Assembly (NCBI RefSeq): GCF_016127015.1
Contig: NZ_CP065972.1
Span: 1,426,001-1,490,000 of the forward strand
DNA length: 64,000 nucleotides
Direction: 5' to 3'
Origin: Corynebacterium tuberculostearicum
Lineage (GTDB): Bacteria; Actinomycetota; Actinomycetes; Mycobacteriales; Mycobacteriaceae
This document shows, piece by piece, positions 27,207-35,785 of the stretch. The first letter of the stretch is position 1, and each line of letters opens with the position of its first letter. Under the pieces are notes generated by a model. That model did no database searches. It was not told the DNA's origin and saw nothing but the letters and a program-made list of their open reading frames with translations. A program made the position numbers and the translations under genes.

Positions 27207-27500
27207 ATGGCAAACGACCTCAGTGCCCAATTGCAGGCAAAATTCAATGCAAGTGCGCCGGACAAGGAGCCGGAGCGAGATACTCTCGGCCAGCTCATCG
27301 CACTCATCCACAAGGTCACCGGGACCGAGGAAGACTTGGGCCGCGAGACCCGCTTGAAGGATATCGGGGTAGAGTCGCTTGATCTGGTGGAGCTCACCGT
27401 GCGCGCGGAAGAGACCTTCCAGGTGCGCTTTTCTGAGGAAACGATGCTCAACTGCGAAACCATCGGCGATATCGCCGAATATGTGGAGGATAACCAATGA
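27207..27500 (+). CDS. acpM: acyl carrier protein
   Basis: A 97-residue carrier protein. The phosphopantetheine serine lies in GVESLDLVELT (about 54-64). The residue before the serine is glutamate instead of the usual aspartate of DSL. It is likely to serve fatty acid (FAS-I accessory or mycolic acid) synthesis, and in C. glutamicum the equivalent gene also sits next to a NagD-like phosphatase. The ATG at 27207 is the only sensible start; it overlaps the next gene by four bases (ATGA). Confidence 0.92.
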   Translation: MANDLSAQLQAKFNASAPDKEPERDTLGQLIALIHKVTGTEEDLGRETRLKDIGVESLDLVELTVRAEETFQVRFSEETMLNCETIGDIAEYVEDNQ

Positions 27501-28282
27501 TTTCTTATCTATCCGATATGGACGGCGTGCTCATCAAAGAAGGTGAGATGATCCCTGGCGCCGATAAATTTATCCAGGCACTTAAAGACAATGACATCGA
27601 GTACATGGTGCTGACCAATAACTCCATGTCTACCCCGCGGGACCTATCTGCACGCCTGCGCAATACTGGTCTAGACATTCCCGCTGAGCGCATCTGGACC
27701 TCCGCTACCGCTACCGCGAACTTTCTTTCCAGCCAGGTAAGCTCCAGCAAGGCCTACGTAGTAGGCGAATCCGGCCTGACCACCGCCATGCACGAGGCAG
27801 GCTGGATCCTCACCAACGATGACCCAGATTTCGTGGTGCTTGGTGAAACCCGCACTTATTCCTTTGAAGCCATCACCAACGCCATCAATCTCATCCGCAA
27901 TGGCGCACGTTTTATCGCCACCAACCCGGATGTTACCGGCCCGGCTCCTGAGGGTGTACTGCCGGCCACCGGCGCCGTAGCCGCGCTGATTACCGCCGCC
28001 ACCAACCGCGAGCCTTATTATGTAGGCAAGCCCAACCCGGTCATGATGCGCTCGGCGCTCAATCATATTGGTGCTCACTCGGAGCACACGGTCATGATTG
28101 GTGACCGCATGGATACCGACGTGAAGGCGGGCCTTGAGGCCGGTATGCGCACGGTATTGGTGCGCTCCGGTATCTCCGATGACCGAGAAATTTCCCGCTA
28201 CCCGTACCGCCCTTCTGCCGTGCTGAAATCCGTGGCCGAACTGCCCGATAAGATCCTCGATCCGTTCGCAGAGGATAACTAA
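27497..28282 (+). CDS. nagD: HAD-superfamily phosphatase, NagD-like
   Basis: A 261-residue HAD hydrolase of subclass IIA. Motif I is SDMDGVL (6-12, slightly degenerate DxDGV), motif II is LTNNSMSTP, and motif III/IV is IGDRMDTDVKAGLEAGM near 196-212. NagD-type enzymes remove phosphate from sugar and nucleotide monophosphates. The start ATG overlaps the acpM stop, so the two are translationally coupled, and a terminator follows at 28309. Confidence 0.92.
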   Translation: MISYLSDMDGVLIKEGEMIPGADKFIQALKDNDIEYMVLTNNSMSTPRDLSARLRNTGLDIPAERIWTSATATANFLSSQVSSSKAYVVGESGLTTAMHEAGWILTNDDPDFVVLGETRTYSFEAITNAINLIRNGARFIATNPDVTGPAPEGVLPATGAVAALITAATNREPYYVGKPNPVMMRSALNHIGAHSEHTVMIGDRMDTDVKAGLEAGMRTVLVRSGISDDREISRYPYRPSAVLKSVAELPDKILDPFAEDN

Positions 28283-28308
28283 GCCGCGCTGCATGCTCAC
28301 CGCAGCTC

Positions 28309-28345
28309 AAAGGGGCTGCCCCAGCTTAGGCTGGCCAGCCCCTTT
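28309..28345 (+). terminator. intrinsic terminator after nagD-like gene
   Basis: Stem AAAGGGGCTG/CAGCCCCTTT (10 bp) with a 17-nt loop, flanked by A-rich and T-rich ends, so it can work in both directions between the convergent nagD-like gene and the hypothetical gene at 28352. Confidence 0.85.
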
Positions 28346-28351
28346 GTGCGC

Positions 28352-28765
28352 TTATTGTGGCAGGCGCACGGCAGCAGTAAAACCGTGGCGCTGCGCGAGG
28401 TAGCGCACGACGCAGTCAAGCGCGTCCAGCTCCTCGCGGGTGCCAGTAAGCACCTGGTAGCAGCCGATACCGCTGCCTGCGTTGGCGCAGGCGCTGCCGC
28501 CTTGGGCAAGCGCCGCTACGGAAAGCCCATCCCGAAACCAGCGGGTGCACCACTGAGCGGTCAGTGGGTCATCGCCCGGAATGATAAATTCCGACTCGGT
28601 ACGGATGCACCGATCCATGGCGTGTTCAATCTCCGAGCGCAGCGTGCGCGGCATCCCGGAAATCTTGAGCACACCGGTGACCACGGTGGCGCCACCGTTG
28701 ACGGAGGGCCACGTGGAGGTGGAGGCCGGCTGTTCAACCGGCGCAGGGTTAACGCACGTATTCAT
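28352..28765 (-). CDS. hypothetical protein, 137 aa
   Basis: A cysteine-containing soluble protein with no recognised family. The ATG at 28765 (MNTCVNPAPVEQ) is preceded by GAGGGAGAA. The middle (residues 30-85) has alternating helices and strands (TVVTGVLKISGMPRTL, SEIEHAMDRC), and the C-terminus holds GCYQVLTGTREELDAL. It is bounded by the bidirectional terminator and a 475-bp gap. Codon usage fits the genome, and this is the main reason to accept it. Confidence 0.6.
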   Translation of the reverse strand: MNTCVNPAPVEQPASTSTWPSVNGGATVVTGVLKISGMPRTLRSEIEHAMDRCIRTESEFIIPGDDPLTAQWCTRWFRDGLSVAALAQGGSACANAGSGIGCYQVLTGTREELDALDCVVRYLAQRHGFTAAVRLPQ

Positions 28766-29240
28766 AGCCGATTCTCCCTCGACATAGATCACCACCGCAC
28801 GAGGCCTGCCGGCCCGGCGCGATGCAAGACGAGCTTCGTCTTCCCCAACGAACTGTCTGATGCGTCTGCTTTTAATTTTCCTGCGTCACACCCCTCCCTA
28901 CAACCCTCAACTTTCACTTCAACCCCCATTTGCTAAACCTCAACCCTAGGTACAGACTGGGGCTAAAGTTGCAGGTGAAACCAATGTTACAAATGTGAAA
29001 TTTGGAGTTTGCTGAGAAAATTCTTACCCTCCTTGACGGCAGGCGACAGAAGCCCTGCTCACGCACCGGAAAGCGCAACTAGGCTCTCACGCAACAGTCG
29101 CCCATGCGCTCATGCCAGTTTCCCGCGCAAGATGGCCCCTTTCGCACGAAATTCCCCGGCTTCTCCCCGCCCCCACGGGGGAGCCTTCCACCGCGCCACT
29201 TCCCCCAGTAGAAGGCGCTCGCTCCGCCAAAGCTAGCAGA
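28766..29240. other. intergenic region without a supported gene
   Basis: Nothing clear is encoded. 28880-28950 is C-rich on the plus strand with three CTCAAC/TTCAAC motifs. The right half reads as a proline/arginine frame that I take as chance. The promoter of the 28352-28765 gene must lie at its left end. Confidence 0.4.
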
Positions 29241-30035
29241 TTACAAAGAATTCCAGATGGCGGTGTTTGTATCGTGCCAGAGGGGCTTGCACCACTCGCC
29301 AAAGTCGCGGTCTGTGAGCGCAACCATGGCATAGTCGCCGGCGACCCAGAGGTAGGTGCCGGACATACCGAAGTGCCCGACGGCGTCGGCAGGCAAGGAG
29401 CCCATCCAGTGTTCCTTATCGCCGTGGATTTCAAAACCTAGGCCCCAGGTGCAGTCTTTGAAGCTGCCGTAGCCCGGAACAATGCCGCGCAATCCATTGA
29501 AGTGAACGCGGCGCATGTCGGCCACGGTGGAGGGGTGCAGGAGTTGTGGGTCCTGAACTTCCGCGACAAAGGCCGCGAGGTCCTCCACTGTGGAAACCAA
29601 ACCGTGCCCGGCCGAGCCTTCGAGCCGGGTGGACTTCATGCCCAGCGGGGTCAATATGCCTTCGCACAGGTACTCGGCAAAGTCCATGCCCGTAGCTTCG
29701 GCCACGATATCCGCGGCCCACTCATAACCGGCCGAGGAATAGATGCGGCGCTCGCCCACTGGCTTCTGCGGCTCCCGGGAGTCAAAGGAAATGCCAGAGG
29801 CGTGGGCAAGCAGGTGCTCGAGAGTGGAGCCCTCCGGACCAGCCGGCTGCTTCAATTCCACCGCGCCTTCTTCCACGGCCAGCATCACACCGTAGGCCGC
29901 AACCAGCTTGGTCACTGATGCCACCGGAAACTCGCGGGCAGTATCCCCCACCGTTTCTGTCACCTCACCTTGGTGTAGTAAGGCTCCAGCCACCGTATCC
30001 GCGGGCCACTGGCTAATTTGGCTAAATTCACTCAT
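29241..30035 (-). CDS. serine hydrolase, beta-lactamase class C / esterase family
   Basis: A 264-residue penicillin-binding-protein-like serine hydrolase. The SxxK nucleophile is SVTK at 40-43, the second motif Yxx is in IYSSAGYEWA near 110, and the third is HFG in AVGHFGMSG near 222. No signal peptide is visible, so it is probably a cytosolic esterase, not a secreted lactamase. The ATG at 30035 (MSEFSQISQ) is preceded by AGAGGATA. A longer start at 30059 is less likely. Confidence 0.85.
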   Translation of the reverse strand: MSEFSQISQWPADTVAGALLHQGEVTETVGDTAREFPVASVTKLVAAYGVMLAVEEGAVELKQPAGPEGSTLEHLLAHASGISFDSREPQKPVGERRIYSSAGYEWAADIVAEATGMDFAEYLCEGILTPLGMKSTRLEGSAGHGLVSTVEDLAAFVAEVQDPQLLHPSTVADMRRVHFNGLRGIVPGYGSFKDCTWGLGFEIHGDKEHWMGSLPADAVGHFGMSGTYLWVAGDYAMVALTDRDFGEWCKPLWHDTNTAIWNSL

Positions 30036-30110
30036 ATCCTCTAGCCTACTGAGCCGCATTCGAAAGGACTGGACCGCTTTGGGCGCGCCTTCTCGAGCCG
30101 GTTACTCCTT

Positions 30111-30275
30111 TGGCCTACTGGGCCTGCGTACGCCTTGGGTTCACGAATCCCACATACCTTAGGTCTACTGGGTCCCGCACACCTTAGGTCCAAGGTGATC
30201 GGGCCGATCTGAGCGAATGGATCCCTCAATTCAGCCCTAAAGGCCTCAAATCAGCCCGATCAGACTGGACCTAAG
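30111..30275. repeat. diverged direct repeats and a 93-bp inverted repeat upstream of phoD
   Basis: A long imperfect hairpin: 30183-30213 and 30245-30275 are 31-bp arms that match at 26 positions, the outer ten perfectly (CTTAGGTCCA/TGGACCTAAG), with a 31-nt loop. To its left two diverged copies of a ~32-bp unit (CTACTGGGCCTGCG... and CTACTGGGTCCCGC...) start near 30111 and 30159, each ending in CCTTRGGT. No gene fits here. The function is unknown. Confidence 0.75.
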
Positions 30276-30418
30276 CCACAGAAGCCGGCGAAAGCCCCTC
30301 GAAACCCACAGCCGCCAGAGGCGTCAGGCCCACAGGCGGCCGGCCAAGTAAACCACCGGTTAAAACAACAAGAACATTTTATGGAATCGGGCAGGAAACG
30401 GTTGCACACCCATTAGAC

Positions 30419-32116
30419 ATGAGAAAACTTTCAACCATGTCTTATAATTCTAAGAACACGGGCAGCGCAGTCAATCGCCGCCGCTTCCTGCAGACCACCG
30501 GCACCGCCGGTGCCGCTATCGCTTTGTCCACTGCCGCCGCGAATACCGCCAATGCCCAAAGCAGCCTCTCCCCGCGCGTGGAGCAGCACATGGTGGAGCC
30601 CAAGCTGGGCGAGCGACCCTTCCTCCACGGAGTTGCCTCGGGTGACCCGATCCCGGATTCGGTCGTCCTGTGGACCCGCGTGACCCCGGAGGCCGATGCC
30701 ATGCCGGGCTCCGGGCTGGGCGAGGCCACCCGGGTGGAGTGGGAAATTGCCAAGGATGAGGGCTTTGGGGACGTCGTCAAGCGGGGCGAAGTGACCACCG
30801 ATGTCAACCAGGACCACACCGTGCATGTGGACCCGCACGGCTTGGAGCCGGAGACCGTGTATTTCTTCCGCTTTAAGGCGCAGGATAAGTACTCGCCCAT
30901 TGGTCGCACCAAGACCGCCCCGGCGCTGAGCGCCTCCCCGGAGGAGCTGACATTTGGCGTGGCTAGCTGCGCCAATTGGGAGTCCGGCTTCTTCAACGCC
31001 TATGGCGATATTGCCCAGCGCGGCCGCGCGGACCAGCTGGATTACATGATTTTCTTGGGCGACTATATCTACGAGTATCCGCAGCGCGAATACGCCGGCT
31101 ATGGCCCGGTGCGCCTGCACCACCCTGCGCACGAGATTATCTCGCTGGAGGATTACCGCATCCGCTTCGGCCGCTACCGCACCGATGAGAACCTGCAGGC
31201 CGCACACGGTGCGCTGCCGTGGGTTGTGGTGTGGGATGACCATGAGGTGGCCAACGATAACTGGCGCGAGGGCGCCGAGAACCACACCGAAGGCAAGGAG
31301 GGCGCCTTCCTAGACCGCCGCAAGGCCGCCATGCAGGCCTACTTCGAATGGATGCCGGTGCGCGCGACCAACCCGTCGGAGCAGGGCCACCTCTACCGCA
31401 GCCTGACCTTCGGCGACCTGGTGGAGCTGACCATGATGGACCTGCGTACCTACCGCGATGAGCAGGTGCGCTTTGGCCCGCGCAAGATGGCCGCCGAAGG
31501 CCGCACGATGCTCGGCTCCGAGCAGTACAACTGGCTGCTCAATAAGATTGAGACCTCTTCTGCCAAGTGGAATATGCTGGGCAATTCCGTCATGTTCTCC
31601 CCCATGAACCTGGCTACCCTGCAACAAGATGACAAGACAAAGCCGGTTTCTTCCTCGCTGTCTTCTAATATCACCGGCATTCCGGTCAACGGCGACCAGT
31701 GGGATGGCTACTCGGCGGAGCGCCGCTTGCTTATCGACGCCCTCTCTAAGCACGACTCCCACACCCTCTTTGTCACCGGCGATATCCACTCCGAGTGGGC
31801 GCACAATATCAGCAAGGATGGCCGCGTTTTCGGCGCTGAGATGGTCTGCTCCTCCGTGTCTGCGCCGAACGTGAACGAGCAGCTGAAACTTCCGGAAGGC
31901 AATGAGCTTTCCAAGCTGGCCGAGCGCTACCTGCTAGGTGCCAACCCGCACACCCGCCACGTGGATCTGGACCACCACGGCTACAGCTATGTCACCGTGC
32001 GCCCGGATTCGGCGGAAATGCACTGGTTGCGCGTGGATAACCTGCTCACCGCCAAGTCCCCGGTGCGCGAGGCCGTGACCATGACCTGGCGCCCGGGTGA
32101 GGGCTACACCAAATAG
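30419..32116 (+). CDS. phoD: PhoD-like alkaline phosphatase, Tat-exported
   Basis: A secreted phosphodiesterase/alkaline phosphatase of the PhoD family, 565 residues. The twin-arginine signal reads NRRRFLQTTGTAGAA (about 19-33) and ends near NTANA. An N-terminal PhoD_N domain follows. The metallophosphatase core has SCANWESG, FLGDYIYEYP, WDDHEVANDNW and VTGDIHSEW, giving metal and phosphate ligands. It frees phosphate from organic esters outside the membrane. The ATG at 30419 and one at 30437 are both possible; neither has a strong ribosome site. Likely induced by phosphate starvation. Confidence 0.93.
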   Translation: MRKLSTMSYNSKNTGSAVNRRRFLQTTGTAGAAIALSTAAANTANAQSSLSPRVEQHMVEPKLGERPFLHGVASGDPIPDSVVLWTRVTPEADAMPGSGLGEATRVEWEIAKDEGFGDVVKRGEVTTDVNQDHTVHVDPHGLEPETVYFFRFKAQDKYSPIGRTKTAPALSASPEELTFGVASCANWESGFFNAYGDIAQRGRADQLDYMIFLGDYIYEYPQREYAGYGPVRLHHPAHEIISLEDYRIRFGRYRTDENLQAAHGALPWVVVWDDHEVANDNWREGAENHTEGKEGAFLDRRKAAMQAYFEWMPVRATNPSEQGHLYRSLTFGDLVELTMMDLRTYRDEQVRFGPRKMAAEGRTMLGSEQYNWLLNKIETSSAKWNMLGNSVMFSPMNLATLQQDDKTKPVSSSLSSNITGIPVNGDQWDGYSAERRLLIDALSKHDSHTLFVTGDIHSEWAHNISKDGRVFGAEMVCSSVSAPNVNEQLKLPEGNELSKLAERYLLGANPHTRHVDLDHHGYSYVTVRPDSAEMHWLRVDNLLTAKSPVREAVTMTWRPGEGYTK

Positions 32117-32181
32117 TTGTAAGTTCTGTCACATGACAGGTACTCGGTGTTAACGAACGAGTAGTACACCTTCGATAGTCA

Positions 32182-32215
32182 TAGTGAAATACCCTCTCTC
32201 TGGGGAATTTCACTA
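32182..32215. terminator. hairpin between phoD and the OYE gene
   Basis: TAGTGAAAT-A-CCC and its complement GGG-A-ATTTCACTA form a stem of 13 bp with an 8-nt loop, 65 bp after the phoD stop. A second stem, GCCGCGG/CCGCGGC (32251-32277), covers the stop codon of the opposite gene. Either may end transcription from its side. T-runs are short. Confidence 0.55.
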
Positions 32216-32265
32216 CCTATCACTCGCCCGCCTTTCGGGCCCCCTTTGGTGCCGCGGATTCTTCC

Positions 32266-33354
32266 CTAGTCCGCGGCATACTCATAGTCGATGTAGCCGC
32301 GCTCGCCGCCCAGGTAAAACGTATCCTGGTCCGGCTCGTTGAGCTCGAGGCCCTCGCGCCAGCGGCGCACCAGGTCCGGGTTGGCGATGAGCTGGCGACC
32401 CACCACTGCGGCGTCCACGTAATCCAGCTCGATTTCGCGCTGGGCATCTTCTTTAGAAGTCACCGTGGGGAAGCCATCATTCATCAGCACCTTGGTGACG
32501 CCATTTGCGCGGGCCTTTTGTGCCAGTGTGGCGATAAGCTCGCTTTCCGGCTCGCTGTGTAGCAGGGACACATAAGCCAGGTTCAGCGGTGCCAGGGCAT
32601 CGAGCAGACCACCGTAGGTGGCCAGCATATCGTCCTGGTCATCTTCGATAACCCCCTGCACATTGTGCGCCGGGGAGAATCGCACGCCCACGCGGTCGGC
32701 GCCGATTTCCTCCGTCACGGCGCGGATGACCATTTCCGGCAGGCGCCAGCGATTTTCGGGGCTGCCGCCGAATTCATCCTCACGTTTATTGGACGAAGCC
32801 GCCATAAACTCATGCAGCAGGTAGCCATTCGCGTTGTGGATTTCCACGCCGTCGACGCCGGCGTCAATAGCCCGGCGTGCGCCCTGGCGGAATTCCTCCA
32901 CGATGCGCGGCAGCTCTTCCTTCTTCAGCTCGCGCGGCACCGGCGCATCCATCTTTCCAGCGAAGCCACGCACGGTTCCGCCCCAGTCGAAGGCGCTCGG
33001 CGCCTCCGGGTTCGCACCGTCAATCAGGTCCGGGTGGCTAGTGCGGCCACCGTGCATGATCTGCATGAACAGGGTGCCGCCTTCCTCGTGCACGCGGTCC
33101 GCGACGGCGCGCCAGCCTTCTGCCTGCTCCTCGGTGGCAATGCCTGCCTGCCCTGGGAACGCACGGTTGGTCCATGCCGGGAAGGTTCCCTCCGTGACCA
33201 CCAGCCCGGCCGTGGCACGCTGCGAGTAGTACTTCTGGTGCAGCTCGGTAGGGACACCGCTTTCGCCTGTACGCTGGCGGGTCAGCGCCGCCATGGTCAC
33301 GCGATTGTCTAACGTGTATCGGCCGAGTTCCAGTGGTTCGAAAAGTGAAGTCAT
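32266..33354 (-). CDS. Old Yellow Enzyme family alkene reductase
   Basis: A 362-residue FMN-dependent NAD(P)H:flavin oxidoreductase with a TIM barrel. It begins LFEPLELGRYTLDNRVTMAALTR, and the flavin-site stretch HNANGYLLHEFMAASSNKREDEFGG with a conserved GS/N cluster is at about 178-202. OYEs reduce activated C=C bonds, quinones or nitro compounds. The start at 33354 has a proper N-terminus. Monocistronic. Confidence 0.92.
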   Translation of the reverse strand: MTSLFEPLELGRYTLDNRVTMAALTRQRTGESGVPTELHQKYYSQRATAGLVVTEGTFPAWTNRAFPGQAGIATEEQAEGWRAVADRVHEEGGTLFMQIMHGGRTSHPDLIDGANPEAPSAFDWGGTVRGFAGKMDAPVPRELKKEELPRIVEEFRQGARRAIDAGVDGVEIHNANGYLLHEFMAASSNKREDEFGGSPENRWRLPEMVIRAVTEEIGADRVGVRFSPAHNVQGVIEDDQDDMLATYGGLLDALAPLNLAYVSLLHSEPESELIATLAQKARANGVTKVLMNDGFPTVTSKEDAQREIELDYVDAAVVGRQLIANPDLVRRWREGLELNEPDQDTFYLGGERGYIDYEYAAD

Positions 33355-33500
33355 GCTCAGTGCAACGCGCGGCCGAAGCGCACTATTTCATCTTTGCCAC
33401 ACAAAATCATTCCTGCACGTCAATGGCGATGACATGAGTGTTTATGCCGGCTTTGCCAACCACAATAGGGAGCAGTGGTCGAGATAGAGGGCACGGCCTA

Positions 33501-35111
33501 TTAACGCGGCTCAACCAGAATCTCTGTGCCCGTACTACCGGCGGTTCCCGAAACTTGGGCGCCGTCGCCAGCATCGCCTCCCGCAGCGGGCGCAGTGCCG
33601 GCGCCGGTCCCGTTCCCGGAATCTGTCCCCGCGTTGTCTGCACCGGTGGCTGCGCTCTGGGCCGGGGAGCCATTACCAGTAGCGCCCGGTCCCTGCCTGT
33701 CACCGGCAGGCGTATCAGTCGTGCCAGCGTCATTAGTGCCCTGTGGGTTGGTGGCCTCAGAAGGAGCCGCGCCCTCCTCACTCGGCTCGCTCTGTGTGCC
33801 GGATTCGGTGGTTTCAGGGATGGGTTCGGTTGAGGGGGCTTCGGCAGGCTGCGAGGAGGAGGTTTCCTTGCCGCTATTGCGCCAATGCTCGGGCGAGAGC
33901 CAGCCAGCGTCGGCATCGTCCGGGTTGCTCGAGGCCAGGGTCAAAGCACCGACAACAAGAAGCGCGAGGATAAGGCCCGTGGTAGATGCGCGGACTCGGC
34001 CACCAAAGGTGGCGATCTTTTGAAACTTGCTATTGGTCTCCACGCCACGCCAGATGCCCTGGGAGGGCTCTGATTCTTGGTCATCCGCATCAGGCAGTGC
34101 GGGTTTTCCAGGGCCATCGCTATCCGGGCCATCCACCTCAGCACTCTCGGTGTCGGCACTGCGCTCCACCTTCGTCTCTGGGTGGGAGCCCTCCCCTGCG
34201 GTGGAAGCATCCTTGACGGATTCCTGAGCCGCGGTAATTCCCTGCGATGACGTCAGCGGGCGCTGCAGTTCATCGAGATCGGCCACGTTGTAGTGGTCCC
34301 AGAATTCCGACAGCAACGCGGAGCGGATGGCACGCTCTACCGCCCATTGGCGGGCGGGGTTAACGGTGACCAGCACGCGGTAGGTCACGTGCCAGGATTG
34401 GCCGGCAGCCTGCGGGGCAACCAACTGGGTGGCTGGCAGCACCTCCAGCTCGCCATTGACATCCACGGCGATGGACGGCTCTCGAATCGCCTGCTCGGAA
34501 ATAGTGCGCACGCGGCGGGTAATTTCTGGCAGAGTCTCGCCCTCTTGCACCGGCACGTCAAAGTTGACCACGGCGCGCGACCATTCCTGGGAATAGTTGG
34601 TCACCGCGCCGGCCGAGCTATTGGGCACGGTGACGAGCTCGCCAGTGGGAGTGCGCACCTTGGTGGTGCGCAAGGTCAGCATCACCACGGTGCCTTCCAC
34701 ATCGGTCACGCCATCAAAGCTGACGTAATCGCCTACGCCGAATTGCTTTTCCGAAAGGATGAAAAAGCCAGAGAGAAAATCCGCGATGATGGACTGGGCA
34801 CCAAAGCCGACGGCGGCCGAAACTATCGTCGCCGGCACCGCCGCGCCTACTGCAGGCACGCCGAGATTGGTCAGCGCGGCCCAAATGATAAGGAAGTACG
34901 CGATGGCCTGCACGATGTAGACCAGCGCACCGGTCAGCGCTAGACGGGCCTTGGTGGCTTCTTCCTCTTCATCGAGGCGGCGCTCCATAATGCGGATCGC
35001 CAGCCTACCGATGCGCGGTATCAAAATACCGATCAGCAGCAGCGCGATAAGCGGTAAGCCGTGGTCGACGAAGAGGCTCCACAGCTCGTAGAAGTAATAC
35101 TTCAGATTCAT
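33501..35111 (-). CDS. mscCG: MscCG-type mechanosensitive channel with long C-terminal extension
   Basis: A 536-residue MscS-family channel. N-terminal helices (residues 10-115) are followed by the pore helix region PATIVSAAVGFGAQSIIADFLSGFF and the MscS beta domain (GVGDYVSFDGV, VTVPNSSAGA). After about residue 280 the chain is hydrophilic, then there is an extra membrane helix (FGGRVRASTTGLILALLVVG) and a tail rich in E/T/S/P. This layout is that of C. glutamicum MscCG (YggB, 533 residues), which exports glutamate. The ATG at 35111 is chosen because it gives the family N-terminus. Divergent from a lipoprotein gene. Confidence 0.92.
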   Translation of the reverse strand: MNLKYYFYELWSLFVDHGLPLIALLLIGILIPRIGRLAIRIMERRLDEEEEATKARLALTGALVYIVQAIAYFLIIWAALTNLGVPAVGAAVPATIVSAAVGFGAQSIIADFLSGFFILSEKQFGVGDYVSFDGVTDVEGTVVMLTLRTTKVRTPTGELVTVPNSSAGAVTNYSQEWSRAVVNFDVPVQEGETLPEITRRVRTISEQAIREPSIAVDVNGELEVLPATQLVAPQAAGQSWHVTYRVLVTVNPARQWAVERAIRSALLSEFWDHYNVADLDELQRPLTSSQGITAAQESVKDASTAGEGSHPETKVERSADTESAEVDGPDSDGPGKPALPDADDQESEPSQGIWRGVETNSKFQKIATFGGRVRASTTGLILALLVVGALTLASSNPDDADAGWLSPEHWRNSGKETSSSQPAEAPSTEPIPETTESGTQSEPSEEGAAPSEATNPQGTNDAGTTDTPAGDRQGPGATGNGSPAQSAATGADNAGTDSGNGTGAGTAPAAGGDAGDGAQVSGTAGSTGTEILVEPR

Positions 35112-35257
35112 GTCTCTAAAATAGGGCGCGCGCCTGAAAACTGGGTGCCAGTTTGCTGCCAGTAACCGAGCAAACACTCCCCCTAGCACAGTCACTACTC
35201 CCCTATGCCCTGCACAAACTCCTGCATCGTCTGCCTTGTTTGTCTACTGTGCGGGGC

Positions 35258-35776
35258 ATGAAGAAATCATTCCTTATTCCCTTCTTCGCCCTAGCTCTTT
35301 TTGCCACCGGTTGCGGCGGCAGCGACGAAACCGCCACCACCATCTCCACGGTGAAAGAAACCGTTACGGAAACGGCCTCCGAGACGAGCTCTACAGAATC
35401 CAGCACCGAGGAAACACCCCCAGAAGCGACCACGGAAGTAGCAACCACCGAGGCCGCGCAGCAGGCCGAACCGCAAACCGAAAATCAGGAAGCCGTGCAA
35501 CAGGCTACCGAAAACCAGCAGCAGGAAAACACCGCGCAGTACCAATGCGCGGACGGCACCTGGGTGGAGTTTGCCGCGTTATGCAAGGAATCAAACGCTC
35601 AACCGCCAGTACAAGCGCCCAATGGGCCGAGTGCAGAGTGTCCGGCCTACCTGTGCGGCTACGGCAACGATGCCAATGGCAACCGGAATAAGAGCTCCGG
35701 AGAAATCCAGACCCAATATGGCTGCGAGCAAGGCTATATCACGGACCCGCAGCTTTGCGGTGCGGTTGGGCGCTAA
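35258..35776 (+). CDS. predicted lipoprotein, threonine/glutamate-rich
   Basis: A 172-residue secreted protein. The signal KKSFLIPFFALALFATGC ends in a lipobox (ATGC) with cysteine at about residue 19. A low-complexity T/E/S stretch of about 75 residues follows, then a small domain of about 80 residues with paired cysteines (CADGTWVEFAALC, CPAYLCGYGND, CEQGY, LCG) that may form disulphides. Function unknown. The ATG at 35258 sits behind GGGGC; the longer frame upstream lacks homology. Confidence 0.75.
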   Translation: MKKSFLIPFFALALFATGCGGSDETATTISTVKETVTETASETSSTESSTEETPPEATTEVATTEAAQQAEPQTENQEAVQQATENQQQENTAQYQCADGTWVEFAALCKESNAQPPVQAPNGPSAECPAYLCGYGNDANGNRNKSSGEIQTQYGCEQGYITDPQLCGAVGR

Positions 35777-35785
35777 GCCTATCTC

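Noticed and set aside
27180..27497. An N-terminal extension of the alpha/beta hydrolase
   Set aside because: It is the antisense of acpM and lacks hydrolase homology.
29009..29236. A 75-codon proline/arginine-rich frame
   Set aside because: Biased composition, no ribosome site, no motif; likely chance in GC-rich non-coding DNA.
30041..30229. A 62-codon frame before the serine hydrolase gene
   Set aside because: It lies in the repeat-rich gap and its translation only reflects the repeated motif.
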